From the NCBI GenBank assembly GCA_036785705.1, contig JAWUZG010000056.1:10169001-10233000 (forward strand): a stretch of DNA of 64,000 nt, given 5' to 3'. Shown in pieces: positions 53,191-64,000 of this stretch; the stretch's first letter is position 1; every line of letters begins with the position of its first letter. Source of the DNA: Acanthornis magna. Lineage: Eukaryota > Chordata > Aves > Passeriformes > Acanthizidae. The notes below the pieces were generated by a model, which saw only the letters and a program-made list of their open reading frames with translations, ran no database searches and had not been told where the DNA came from. The translations under genes and the position numbers were made by a program.

Positions 53191-53255
53191 TGCAACTTCA
53201 TTGACTTCAGTGTGGGTGTGCTGGTATAATTAAAGGCAGAATTCTAAAAATAATC
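53191..53255. mobile_element. Possible MITE relic
   Basis: The stretch tgcaacttcattgacttcagtg continues gtgtgctggtataattaaaggcagaattc. It resembles the cattgacttcaatgg...gctggtttacacc...cagaatttgg half of a common sauropsid palindromic MITE. Only one half is visible and it is diverged. Confidence 0.35.
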
Positions 53256-56200
53256 ACCTATAATTACAGGTTCCATTTGTCAGAAATGTTTTTCCTGGCT
53301 TGTAAGGAGTTGAATTTAGCAGGTGAAGCATAGACTACTTATTGTTAAAATTTTATACTGCCTCCTGTTGCCATTATATATTTGTCCTTCAAGTGGAGTG
53401 AGCAGCAATAGCAAAAACTTGAAGAGCCCTCTGGACTGTCTGGCGTTTTTCCCTTTATCTTGTGTTCAGTGGTGCTTCATCCTGGGTTTATGATCTGGTC
53501 TTGTTCCAGGAAAGCACAGCTGCTGGACTAATCAAAAATGGAAATGTGGTTGGAGATGCAGCACGTAACAGATTTGAAACAAGCGCTCTGAGCATTGTTT
53601 TGCAACCAGCAGTTAGTGTTTGAGTAAGGACTGCATTTCTTTGTGGCTGGTTAAAATAAGTACTTTGTTTGTGTCTGTGGGCACTTTAGGACAGGCAACA
53701 GATTCATCAGAGATCCAAGATGTTACTTTGGGTTTTTAACAAATAGGGCCCCCCCACACTTCTGCCTACTTGGGTTTGGTGAAAGATTTGGTGGAAAATA
53801 ACCAAGTAATTAGCACAAAAATGGGTCTGAATAAAATGTTTCATTGTGTTGGTTTTGTTTTTGATTTGGACTGTATTATGGCTTTTCTAGTTGTTGTTTT
53901 AAAAGCATTAGAATCAAAAGAAAGATTGAAAATTCCCCGAAATTAATCCTCCAGCAGAAGAAACAGGAAAACCAGAAGCTAATATTTTTACAAGTGGCTA
54001 ATGCTAGATAACTGAGTTCGTGAACTTAGGGAGGTTAAACGTTACTAAAAAGGAATTGAACCTTTTTTTCTTTTTTGTCAATTTTTTCTCTGTTCACAGT
54101 GATTTGCATTATTTGACAGCATTTAGCTGTGGGTTTGGGCACTGCTCTGTCTCTGACAGATGCTCAGAGGAACACAGTGTTGCTTGTTGCTCGCATTTTG
54201 AGAAGAATGCCTGTTTTGTATTGTGCTATCTCCAAATGAATCACACAGAAAAGAAACAGCTTTTGGGCAGCAGCATGACTTGGTCTTTATTGCCCTGGGA
54301 GCAGGAGCTGCTGCCCTGGGAATTCTTCCGTGCATCTCAGTGCCTGCAGGGAGTTCCCTGCTTCTTCCTGCCTCTAAGAGCATGGGGGGCTTCTGTCCAC
54401 AGCTGGGCAAGGCATTTCCATGGGAACACATTCTTTTTGTCAAGGTAGGGGAAGTAACAAAACATGGACAGTTATAGGTCTTTGGCACCAGTGATTGTCC
54501 TCTTAGTCTCAGCAACAGGTGAGCACTCAAGAGGATTCCCTGTCCATGTGACTCTTCACATCTGGAGTCCTAAAGACCTCTCAAGGAAATAATTTAGGAT
54601 GGGGTAGCTTACTCCTGAAGCCAAACTTCCCAGCTCTTTAGGATAACAGGACCCTGCAGAGCAAATAAATATTTGGTGAATTCTTTTCTAAACCTTGTCA
54701 TGAAACCAGTTGATCAAACCTTTGCTCTCAGTTACTGCTCTGAAATAAATAAATGAATAGTTTTCAGGGGAAGAATTATTCTCTCATAAGCATCATTATG
54801 TTCTATGTGTGTTAAAGACACTAAATGCTTGGTTTCACTCTGTTTTAGAAGCCTGTGAGGACAAGCACTAGACACTACTGAGCAGGAATGTATTGCATCA
54901 GAGGTTATCCATTGTGCTGTGGAATAGTTCCTCATCTCCCTGTGTGACACACTTCTGGGAAAATCTGAGCAGCTGTTCAGAGTGCTGTGACCTCCAGAGA
55001 CACAGGCCGTGGCTCCATAGCTGGACCTTGCACATAAACACATGCTTTGGATCCAAATCTAGTGCAGCTCTAATGTAAATGTGTGTCAGCTCTCAGGGAG
55101 TTACTGTGGTGTTGGTTGCTGGACAATATTCTTGGTTTCTTCTTAGAAAAACATAAAAAACATTTTTAAAATAAAAAAAATTTGGAAGAAGACTGTTCAG
55201 AAATGTAGCTCAGGTCACCAAATAAACATTTTCATCATCTTTTTGCACCAGCTGGATGCCTTGCTTTGTAATCTCAAATGCTAGTGTCAAAGGGGTCCTG
55301 TACTCCTGAGCATCTTATTGAATTTATTTGGAGTTGGAAGTAGTTGAGATTTGATTTTACACTGATTCAACAAAAGGAGACAATAACAGGCACCATGCAT
55401 TATTGCTTACTGTTGTGCAGTGTAAGTTTGGGATCAAGGCTTGCAGAAGCTTAATCCAAGAATGCTGAGTTCTGTATATTTTAAAGGGTTATTTTGTAAT
55501 GCAATCAGGAAGGAAAACTTCCTTAAAAGTGACAAACAGAAATATGTAGTAATCATCTAAGTGCTTGGTTTTTTTTTCCTGGGATTAGTTTATATCTCTT
55601 TGTTCTTAATGGAAGTATGTTGGACAGTGGGGCACATTGATTCCCAGAGTTTTATGTTTTCTCTTTGACAAAGTACATTTGATTCACCTCTGCATTCATA
55701 CCCTGTGATTAACATAAAGTCATTTCCTAGAAACAAATCCTTCCTGAAACTTCCTTCCAGCCATGTATATGATCTTTGTTATACCTATGAGCACAGTGGA
55801 ACTTAATGCTTAAGAAGCTTGGGATAATGTTGGTATGTTTTCAAGGAACTTAATTCATTCTGTAATTTCTTTATTCTCCTTGTTGGGGGTGCTCCAGAAT
55901 GCATGCTTATTTAAAAAATATGAAGGAAGAAAGCATTAATGATGGATTGCTGCATTCAGAGTATTTTTTCAGTGCAGGTAAAACCAGATGCTTTTAACTT
56001 AAATTGTCTAGCCTGACTTAGGTAACTTTGTTTAAAGTACCAAAAAAGGCAAGGTAGTGGGAGAAAGAGGGTATTTATAGCTCATCAAAAGATTCCTTTT
56101 AGCTTGCCTTGAGATCATCTGAGATTCATGCTTTTCCCATGCAGTGCTCTGGTAGATTGTAACCAGACCAGTGTATCTCAAGTCATGCATCTTTCTGTGC

Positions 56201-56978
56201 CTCTTTGCTGTATTATCCAGAGCCTAAAATTCTATCTTCGTTATGAATATCTTCCTTTAGCTTTGTCCGCTTACAGTTCGGTCAGTTTGCTGGAAGTGAT
56301 TTAGTCCTAAAATGCTTCATCTGTCTTCTGGAGGTTGTGGGCTGTTAGTTTAATCTGTTTCCAAGGAGCAGAGAACGACTCAGAGAGGGTTTTTCATCAC
56401 CACCTGTTCTGGGAAGGGGCCATCCCTCCCCCGGCAGTGCTGCAGCTGCCCAGCTCCTGGCCCTGCTTTTTCCTCACATGGGAAATACCCAAAATCGAGT
56501 TAATGGTCTTGGTACAGTGATGCAGCTATTGAGGTGAGTGTCAGGTGGGTTTGGCACCACTCAGGCTTCTCTGGAGACTGATTGCTCAGATTGCTTGGCT
56601 TTGGAGTTGCGTGGAAGTATGAGGTATTTTTCTATTTCTTGATTCTAGTTTTGAGTTTCTTTCAGCTTTTCCTGCTCAATCTGTTGCTTATGCCATGTGT
56701 TACAGAGCACTTGGTGTAGGAAAAACTGTCTCAGAAGCGCTTCTGGTATGAAAGAATAGTGTATTCAGACAGATATTCCTGTGTTGACATGTCATGTAAT
56801 TATCTATCAGCCTATAATCTGCAGCAGTTAATATTCTCACAGATACTCTGGGCGTGTTTTTAATGCACATATGCAGCTGGTACTTGTGAGGCAAAGTTGT
56901 AAACACTACTTTCTGACTTTCTTAAAAACAAAAGAAAAAAGCCTGTTTAAGTTTACTAATTGAGTGTTTCTTTTTTAG

Positions 56979-57136
56979 TCATAGAGTCAAAAACACTACA
57001 AGGAGAAAAGGGAGAGCACAGTTTCAATGCTCCTGGAACATTTGTCATTGAAAATACAACTGTTGAATTTCAGAAGAGTACAGACAGGGAAATCGTAAAG
57101 ATCCAGGGACCTCTTGGAGCAGATTTCATTATCAAG
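56979..57136 (+). CDS. ADAMTSL3: ADAMTSL3 exon: spacer module, central part
   Basis: 158 nt. Two bases complete a Val codon, then 52 codons end in phase 0. It is bounded by tcttttttag| and aag|gtgagg. The translation runs (V)IESKTLQGEKGEHSFNAPG, TFVIENTTVEFQKSTD, REIVKIQGPLGADFIIK. I-E-S-K-T-L-Q-G..G-E-H-S-F-N and T-V-E-F-Q are spacer signatures shared with ADAMTSL3. NTT in IENTTVEF is an N-glycosylation sequon in an extracellular module. The S-T-D-R-E-I-V-K-I-Q-G-P-L segment is the most divergent part compared with my memory of the mammalian protein. Confidence 0.97.
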
Positions 57137-58097
57137 GTGAGGTGTGGGTACGTACAAATCTACAAAGCCATTGCAAGTACGTGGAACACAGTGGTGGCTG
57201 TCCATCAGGTTGTAGCAATACAACAAAATCTTTTAGCCAGCAAGTAAGAAATCCTAATTACAGTCCAGAGATCATTTATGCTAAGAAAATCCAAACAAAT
57301 TAAAATGTTATGAGATTAATGTGTTTCCTGTGGTGGAAAGTACCACAGGATCTTTAATGGTAAAAATGGCCAAGATTTTTGTTTAAAATATTGCTGAAAG
57401 AATAACAGTCTGACCCTGTGCAGTGGATTGAGCTAATCCAATTGCAGACTGCCACCTACTGAACCTGAACACTGCTTCCAGCAGCACCCTATGGTCTCCC
57501 TTAGACATTGCTAATCCAGCCACTGACCATTTTATTCCTTTTAAATTTCTCTCCAGAGCACATTAAGATATTTATATGTAGGAACATACCAATATTTGAC
57601 TGCCAAAGGAAGACACTCATGCAGTTTGCCATTGGAAATGACAGAAGTTTCAGTATTATCACACCACTTGGCTTTATCTGTCGCCTTGTGGAAATGGAAT
57701 TGCAGTAGTTTTCCTTTTGCATCTCCAATATCATGTGCAGTTAGATTTGCCTGACTATGAATCAGTGGGCTTGGCCCACTTATAGACTTCTCCCTGCAGC
57801 AAATTTTAAAAGTTTTGCTAACAAAGAGATAAACCAAAAGAACACAGTTAGAAACTTTGTTATTCAAGGATAGATAATCAAATGGTCACATTAATACCTT
57901 GAATCATTTGAAAAACAGAGCGGCATTCAAATGTTTGACTGTTGGGAACTTAAATTTAATGGCTACTCTAGACTTTCTGGAGGTTTTATGTCTGTTATCA
58001 TCTTACTCTGCACTGCTATTATGTATGAACTGTGTTTTGAAATGGCATGAACAGTTGAGTACAGTGTACACGTGTGTTGTAATGGAAATTTCTTCAG
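57137..58097 (+). other. ADAMTSL3: ADAMTSL3 intron, 961 nt, phase 0
   Basis: Donor gtgagg. Acceptor ggaaatttcttcag, with a weak pyrimidine tract. Reading through the donor stays open for 36 codons to about 57247, without a nearby AATAAA. Nothing else was recognised. Confidence 0.93.
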
Positions 58098-58209
58098 ACC
58101 AGGTACTCTGGATCAAAAGAGAGTGTGGTTCAGTTCTTCTTCTATCAACCCATCAGTCATCAGTGGAGACAAACAGAGTTCTTCCCCTGCACAGTGACGT
58201 GTGGAGGAG
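58098..58209 (+). CDS. ADAMTSL3: ADAMTSL3 exon: end of spacer / start of TSR2
   Basis: 112 nt, phase 0 in and one base over, bounded by tttcttcag| and ggag|gtaagt. The translation TRYSGSKESVVQFFFYQP, ISHQWRQTEFFPCTVTCGG holds the last spacer strand (V-Q-F-F-F-Y-Q-P-I), then the beginning of TSR2. CTVTCGG matches the O-fucosylation sequon CXX(S/T)CG. I-S-H-Q-W-R-Q-T-(D/E)-F-F-P-C-T-V-T-C is nearly identical to mammalian ADAMTSL3, and ADAMTSL1 differs at several of these positions. TSR2 lacks the usual WxxW tryptophans before its first cysteine, with only HQW present, as in the family. Confidence 0.97.
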
Positions 58210-60865
58210 GTAAGTAATGGCAATTCTTCAGGAGTGATAACAGCTGAAGATTAAAAGTAGCTGATTTACAGCTTTTGTTTTGCATTTTTATTGATTAAAT
58301 GTTTGTGTTTCTTTGCACACTGGTAATTCTTCAGGAAAATAAATGACAGAGTAGCAGCTAAGTAGGTTGGTTAAGCTGGTATCAGCATAGGGTTTTTGAC
58401 ATGTTGTTACTGGAATTCATGTTTTTCCATAAAAGATATTTCTTTGAGTAAGAACATCGATAAAGAAATAAAAATACAACATTCAGAATGGAAGATTGCA
58501 ACTCATAGAGGATATTTGGGGAAAGTAAGCAAAGAAACACGATGAGATTTTAAAATAAGAATAATCAAGAGATGAAGAAGGCAAGGATTTCTGACCTTAG
58601 TAGCATACATTAGGGAGAGTTTTAGAACATTTAGTTGAGAAATTGGTTACACAGAAAGCAGAATAAGTAAACAGAGTTTAAGGAACAGCTACTATCAGTA
58701 CCTTTGGCTGTCTGATCTTAGACATTTAGTCCTGATGGTAGCTAGAGCAGCACATGGGGTGCTGTAGCATCTACTCCTGGTTTAAGCACTGCAGCTGAGA
58801 TGAAGGGTGGCTCTGCTCTGTGGCAGCCCATCCAGCTCAGCCCACTGCTTGTCGTGTCTGGTTCTGCAAAACAAGCGTGAGCCCTTGGCAGGAGGAGTGT
58901 TTGACATTGCAGATAGCAGTTTCCCTTCAGCTACCATTACCCAGGTCACCTGGAAAACAGACTGGGATGCTGGGGATACTGATGGAGGGATTTTCTGGAG
59001 AGTGCAAATATGGTTTAAATAGTTACTTGGGACATGAATAAAGAGAGTGAGAGATGTTTTAAGTACAAGCAGAGTCTGGGGATCTTTTGATGGACCATCC
59101 GTTTTGGCACTTGCACCTCCCTGTAATCTGAAATGCAGACAATATCTGTGTATGATATGTAGTCCCACAGGAAACTACTGTATCTTATGAGATGCTTGGC
59201 CTCATGAAGTGTGATTCTTGCTGGAGCTGTGAGTGGCAATGCATATCCTCTGATGATTCCATCACACTGTGTTTATAATTTTTTTCCTTAACCTGTCTGA
59301 CAAGGGAAGAAGTATAAAGCATCACAGTTACTTTTGAGGACTGCATGTAAACACTGGATAGCTCAAGGGACATATTTACCTTCAAAGGTATTGGCTCAAA
59401 TCCAGCCTTATTCAGACTGCTGTTATGGTTTGGAAATCATAGCTACATGTCAATCTCTCTGAAATTATCCAGGGTTTTCAAAGTCCTGCTTTGTAGCTGC
59501 TTGCCTATAATATAAAACTGGTACCTTTATCAGAGGGGCTTGGCAGTCCTCAGGGAGGACAGGAACTGAAGAAAACTGAGCTGCTCAGTCATGAAAGTAG
59601 CAGTGCTAAGAATGGCCTGTTACTGAGCACACAGGGAAGTTGTATTGCAGCTGCCTGCCTTTAACCTGCTATCTTAAAGTGGATTTAGTGTCCAGATTGT
59701 CTGCTTGGCATCTGGTACTGGCAGTAAAAGAAAAAGTTCCTCACAGCAGAGACTTGGAATTTGAACCAGTGCACTCCCATTCCTCACTTGGATGCTGCTC
59801 CTGCCTTTAATTCTGCAATCTCCATGAGTTGGAAGGGGCATCTCAGAAAGCACAGTCGAGCTTGAATGAGCAACAGTGTTTAAAAATTGTGTTTCTCATG
59901 TTTGCAAGTGACATTTCTTCTGGGTCCTTTCAGTACTTAAAAGAACTGAAACATAGATGCTGTGAGCACTGGAACTGCTTAGTTCTTTATGGTTATCCTC
60001 TCATGCATGATGACACTTTGGATCAGCCAAGAGACACACAACTGAAGCCACTGATATATGATACTTAGCATTTTCAGTAGGCACTGAGACTTGTGCTGTT
60101 AGTTTGTTGACTTGGTTTGATTTTAATTCTTGTGGTTTAAAACTTTTTTTCTTTGCACATACCAGAACATCCTCCTCCTCTCCTCAGTTTAAGTCCAAGT
60201 AAGCTTTTTTGAATGAGTCTTTTTTTCTTAGCCAAAAAATCAACCTAGTGGTTTATAAAACTCAGATCCCTCCTTGCAACCAGTCTCCACACATATTTTA
60301 TTATTTGTTTTTCACCATGTAGTTAGTTCAAGTTTTCTTTTGCTGGCTCTTCAACTAGGAATGTTCTTGAACCTATTTCTTGGTTTTCTACAGTTCCTTA
60401 GCAATGTTTTTGGATCTCATCTTCAATTCCTCTGGCTTTCTGTTTCAAGTATTTATTTCTTTTAGCATGAATGACTGTGTAATATAGCTCTCCAACATCC
60501 TGGTGGCTCCTCCTTGGAGGAGGGCAGTTATAAGTTGTGGAACATGTACTAGAACCATATGGCTTCATAGTTTTGCCTTGTGACAGGTGAGCTTGTGCAG
60601 GACATATATTCCTACATCCCAAGGAAATATGTGTGCCTTTACTCTTAGAATATTAGTAGACTAAAGTGCTGGAAGTGTAAAGACAGGTTAATATAATTGT
60701 TATGCCAAATTGCCCTAAATCAAGGTCTGGTTGTGCATTTCCTGCTCAGTGTTTCCTTGTTTAAAAGCAAACCAAAAAAGAATAAGACAGAAAATTCATT
60801 CAGTGGGGAGACAAGGCTGTTTTACTTTATTTCCATTACAAAAATTAACTTTGCTTCTGCATTAG
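58210..60865 (+). other. ADAMTSL3: ADAMTSL3 intron, 2656 nt, phase 1
   Basis: Donor gtaagt (consensus), acceptor tttgcttctgcattag. The sequence is AT-rich with only short open frames on both strands. No repeat or exon was recognised. Confidence 0.92.
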
Positions 60866-61004
60866 GTTATCAGCTGAATTCAGCTGAGTGCGTGGACATT
60901 CGTCTGAAGCGCGTTGTTCCTGACCAGTACTGCCATTACCATCCCGAGAACAAGAAGCCAAAGCCCAAGCTGAAAGAATGCAACATGGACCCCTGCCCTT
61001 CTAG
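60866..61004 (+). CDS. ADAMTSL3: ADAMTSL3 exon: TSR2
   Basis: 139 nt. Two bases complete the Gly codon of CGGG, 45 codons follow, and two bases are left over. It is bounded by tctgcattag| and ctag|gtctgt. The translation YQLNSAECVDIRLKRVVPD, QYCHYHPENKKPKPKLKE, CNMDPCPS forms the rest of TSR2, with the cysteines of AEC, YCH, KEC and DPC in the expected order. It is very close to mammalian ADAMTSL3; D-I-R-L-K-R against D-L-R-S-N-R separates it from ADAMTSL1. The donor gtctgt is weaker than its neighbours. A frame that runs past it adds about 23 residues and is taken as intron. The Met-initiated leader from 60697 is intron. Confidence 0.97.
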
Positions 61005-62551
61005 GTCTGTACAGCAAATAAATTCGTTTGTGACACAGTCAGTTACTGAGGAAGAAGAAATTGTATTTACTTAATTTCAATTCCTTTTATCTTTAAGGCT
61101 ACTTAATCTTGGTTGATTATTGCACGTGTTAAAGGCTGATACCTCTGCCTGTAGATGTGTGGCACTTCTTCAGTGTTGCAGAATTGGAGATTTTGCTTGT
61201 ACAGAGATATTGTAAATACCAATTTGTTCAAGGAGTAATTCTGCTTTGTCTGTTGCTGAGTAGTACAGCACTAGTATGAGGGTTTTGTGAGGTTGCCTGG
61301 GGAGGACAGACTGTTTGCCTACTTTTGGATTTGTTGATTCAGAACCTCTCAACAGCCAGACAGGAGCTCCAGTCAGTGCAAGTTTTGCACATGGTTTAAC
61401 TTGGTTTATTCGTTTGCCTAGAAGTTTGATTATTCATTGGTACTGCAGCATTGACAATTTAATAACTAAAGCTTGGATCTATTTGTTTGGGTTCTTTAAA
61501 ACTAGGAATTAAAAAAAATGTCATTCAAAGTAAATATCCTTGTGGTACAAATGCCACAGGATGTTAGTGCCAAAGTGTAAAGGCCATAGTACACATAAAT
61601 TGTATTGAATTACACTACAGTATTTCAAGCTAACTTTTGGATTGTCTGGTGAGGTTTCCTGGCTGTGCTAAAGAATCTTAAAATAACATCACAGTATCAA
61701 GTCCCAGAACCTCACATTAATATGCCAGCTGGCTGAGCTAGAGTTATATGCAAGAAAAGGAAACACTCTCAATGGATTTCATTTCCTATAGCTAAACTGT
61801 CCATTTCCTTTCATTCCTGTTGAACATAATCGTTGATAGTGACCTCTAACAGTAATAGATGTGCAGACTTTTAAGATTTTTTCCTGGAGAGTTGATCACT
61901 GTATGAAGCCGAAAGGCTCCAGTAATGTTTGATGGCAATGGGTGCCAAATGTTCCAAAGCTGGAATGGGAAAATTAGGGGAAAGAAAGGGTGTAATTATA
62001 TTTTACCTCACAAATTTATTTTATACAGCCAGGAAAAGGAAAGTACTACTGGATATAATACCATACTTCTTATTGGAAGAAAGGCTTTATGCCTGCTCTA
62101 TGCTGTGCAGTTAAATAAACAATTCTAGAAGGGTTCTAAGCAGCATTCAGGACCAATCTAGGATAAATCCTGTGATGCATTTATTCCACTGACACTCATG
62201 TCCCTCAGCAGTCTTTGTTACAGACAGAAGTATGTTAATATTTTCTTGTTAATGAAGTAACACAGACCTAAAGGATCACTGATAATAAATTTCTCTGCTG
62301 GAGGATTTCTCATTTAATATTTTATGGTGGTACAAAGTAGACAAATTGTATGTGAATAGTTCTTTATCCATGCAGAAAAGGTAAGGTTATACAAGTCATG
62401 GTTTGCCATAAGGCTCATGTGTAATGAAGTGAGATTCCTTCACTTCACATTGGGAATTGCTTACTTCAAGCATGATCACATAAAAGTATGTACTTGATGT
62501 ACAGTCTTGGGTATGAGAAATAATGATGCAATATTTATTTTCTTTTGACAG
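61005..62551 (+). other. ADAMTSL3: ADAMTSL3 intron, 1547 nt, phase 2
   Basis: Donor gtctgt (weak), acceptor atttattttcttttgacag. It splits a Ser codon (AG|T). AT-rich, with nothing recognised inside. Confidence 0.93.
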
Positions 62552-62602
62552 TGATGGATTTAAAGAAATCATGCCCTATGATCACTTCCAGCCACTTCCT
62601 CG
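62552..62602 (+). CDS. ADAMTSL3: ADAMTSL3 exon: linker between TSR2 and next TSR
   Basis: 51 nt. One base completes the Ser codon, 16 codons read DGFKEIMPYDHFQPLP, and CG begins an Arg codon that continues in the next exon, outside the window. It is bounded by cttttgacag| and cctcg|gtatgt. D-G-F-K-E-I-M-P-Y-D-H-F-Q-P-L-P-R is as I remember it for mammalian ADAMTSL3 and differs from ADAMTSL1 (..Y-D-L-Y-H-P-L-P-R). This micro-exon is the last coding part in the window. The rest of the protein (further TSRs, Ig-like C2 domains and a C-terminal PLAC domain in known ADAMTSL3, about 1690 residues in human) must lie downstream. Confidence 0.96.
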
Positions 62603-64000
62603 GTATGTATAATCAGGATAGCATATGTGTCAGCTTTAGCACACATTTCACTGCAAATATACTATTTTAGTCCTGAAATAATGGAACATCTTCTGATTTA
62701 TTTTTTTTTTTTGCTATACAGGAGAGCAAGTTTACAACAGTCCTGTAAACATTTCTGAAGCTTTTGATTTATTTTAGTGTGCTCTGGATGATTAGCTTAA
62801 CAGTCAGAGGTTAATATGCTCTTCTTGAAAATACCAATGTGAAGTCTTTAAAATAAACAATTGTCCCCCTAAGCCTTCTCCTGCTGTAGTGCTGAGAAGA
62901 GCATCATCTTTAAACTGCATGTATGAATTCTTGTCTTGAAAGGTTTTTGAAATTGTATGAGATTTTATAGGACAGATCTTGCTATGTACATTATTCTAGA
63001 AATTCCTTTTCTCTTGAGAGGTCTGATCCTTCTGCTCTTTAGATCTACAGTTTATTTATTGACATCAAAGGCGACATGTCACTTTCAAGATACTGAATTG
63101 CTGGAATATCTATTGCCTTAAATTAAATCATCAGAGAACAGTTTGACACTTTTTTTTTTTACTTTATTTTTTTACACCTGAATCAATTATAAGGATTTAA
63201 AACTTCTCAGGAACCCTTAGATGTTTTATAAAGAATGTTAGGACTAAACAGCATTGAGTCACATTTGCTTTTAATGTAAAGAATTATAGTTGATGAGTTA
63301 GTTGCATATTTATTTGAGTCGAACCTCTGCTTTGCTATGTCATGTAATGAATAATGTGTATTTTTCTAAAGAATTAAAGATATGAAGTAATAAGAATGAA
63401 ATCATAGACTTGCACAGCTCAGTGGAGCTACTGATTACAGCTGATACAAATGTCATAGTTTATTTCTGTAGCAATTTGTCCTTGTGGATCTGCTGTCCTG
63501 TGATGTACTTTGGCTTTCACACACAGATTGGGATTTTTTTCCTCTACAGCTTCATCCTGTGGAGTTCTCTAATTATGTTCTGTGTCTCTCCCTTTCCATT
63601 TCTTCTGCCAATTCCTTTGTACTTCAGATCTCTTCTGGAACTCGGCTTCATGTATTTACAGGAGTATTTCATCTTCTGAACCACTTAGGGCTTGGAGACC
63701 ACTTGGAAGAGAAATTTGATCCCCTTTTCTGTGCTTTACTGTGCTCAGCACGTTTGCATGACACTGTGGTGAGATAGATTATGTCTGTGATAAAGCTGTG
63801 GGCAAGTTCTCTTATTTCAAACACTAAGAGCTACAGACAGAGGCCCACCTCATTTCAGCACCTCGGTGTGTCCTGTCAGAAAGCATCATGGTCTTCCTGG
63901 GTGATGCTGAGGGTAAGGGCTGTGAAATAGCAGGGCTTGGGGCTGGTGCCAGCAGGAAGGAGAGAGGAAACAGGCTGTGCTGTGCTGGGAGGGCTCATAA
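62603..64000 (+). other. ADAMTSL3: ADAMTSL3 intron, beginning only
   Basis: Donor gtatgt. The intron runs past the end of the window. It contains short T runs (62701-62712 and 63150-63160) and no recognisable exon; the expected next exon would start within a Trp-rich TSR. The last 200 nt are GC-richer but show nothing identifiable. Confidence 0.85.

Larger units (their letters stand above)
51702..56978 (+). other. ADAMTSL3: ADAMTSL3 intron, 5277 nt, phase 1
   Basis: Donor gtatga (weak at +6), acceptor tgtttcttttttag. Contents are an AC microsatellite, a possible MITE relic near 53191, and a GC-richer block at 54020-54530 that is open on both strands. No extra exon was recognised. Confidence 0.92.

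Noticed and set aside
59826..59850. CR1 3' end (gttggaaggggcatctcagaaag)
   Set aside because: Only about 20 nt resemble CR1, and there is no attctatga repeat or further matching sequence.
1..64000. ADAMTSL1 instead of ADAMTSL3
   Set aside because: Diagnostic stretches ([41 protein letters not shown]) agree with ADAMTSL3 as I remember it and differ from ADAMTSL1. An alignment would confirm.

Overview
This is vertebrate nuclear DNA, most likely from a bird: about 60% A+T by eye, long introns with canonical GT-AG borders, sparse simple repeats and little young transposon sequence. The bird assignment is an inference. The only gene that can be firmly recognised is ADAMTSL3 (ADAMTS-like 3, a secreted extracellular-matrix glycoprotein), on the + strand. 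The call rests on the protein text of nine consecutive exons, which is closer to my recollection of ADAMTSL3 than of its paralogue ADAMTSL1.

Layout: 1-21310 is intron upstream of the first exon seen. Nine coding exons follow at 21311-21438, 23348-23393, 30211-30447, 43205-43331, 51627-51701, 56979-57136, 58098-58209, 60866-61004 and 62552-62602. All reading phases agree across the junctions, giving 1073 nt (357 codons plus 2 nt) with no stop or frameshift. They encode the first thrombospondin type-1 repeat (TSR1), the cysteine-rich module, the spacer module and TSR2, and end in the linker before the next TSR. The signal-peptide and N-terminal exons lie upstream of the window and most of the C-terminal TSR/Ig/PLAC part lies downstream. 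From 62603 to the end is intron.

The rest is intronic. It holds microsatellites and homopolymers, a degraded but clearly recognisable L1-type LINE ORF2 fragment (10201-10862), relics resembling ancient SINE/MITE families, and small CpG-dense patches. No tRNA, rRNA, CRISPR array or second intact gene was found.

The observations most worth a second look are: (1) an in-frame read-through of the 30211-30447 exon into its intron that would add 56 codons including a hydrophobic segment, with an AATAAA 38 nt past the stop; (2) the unusually well-kept L1 ORF2 fragment; (3) a 204-codon minus-strand open frame at 48008-48622 that matches nothing I recognise.
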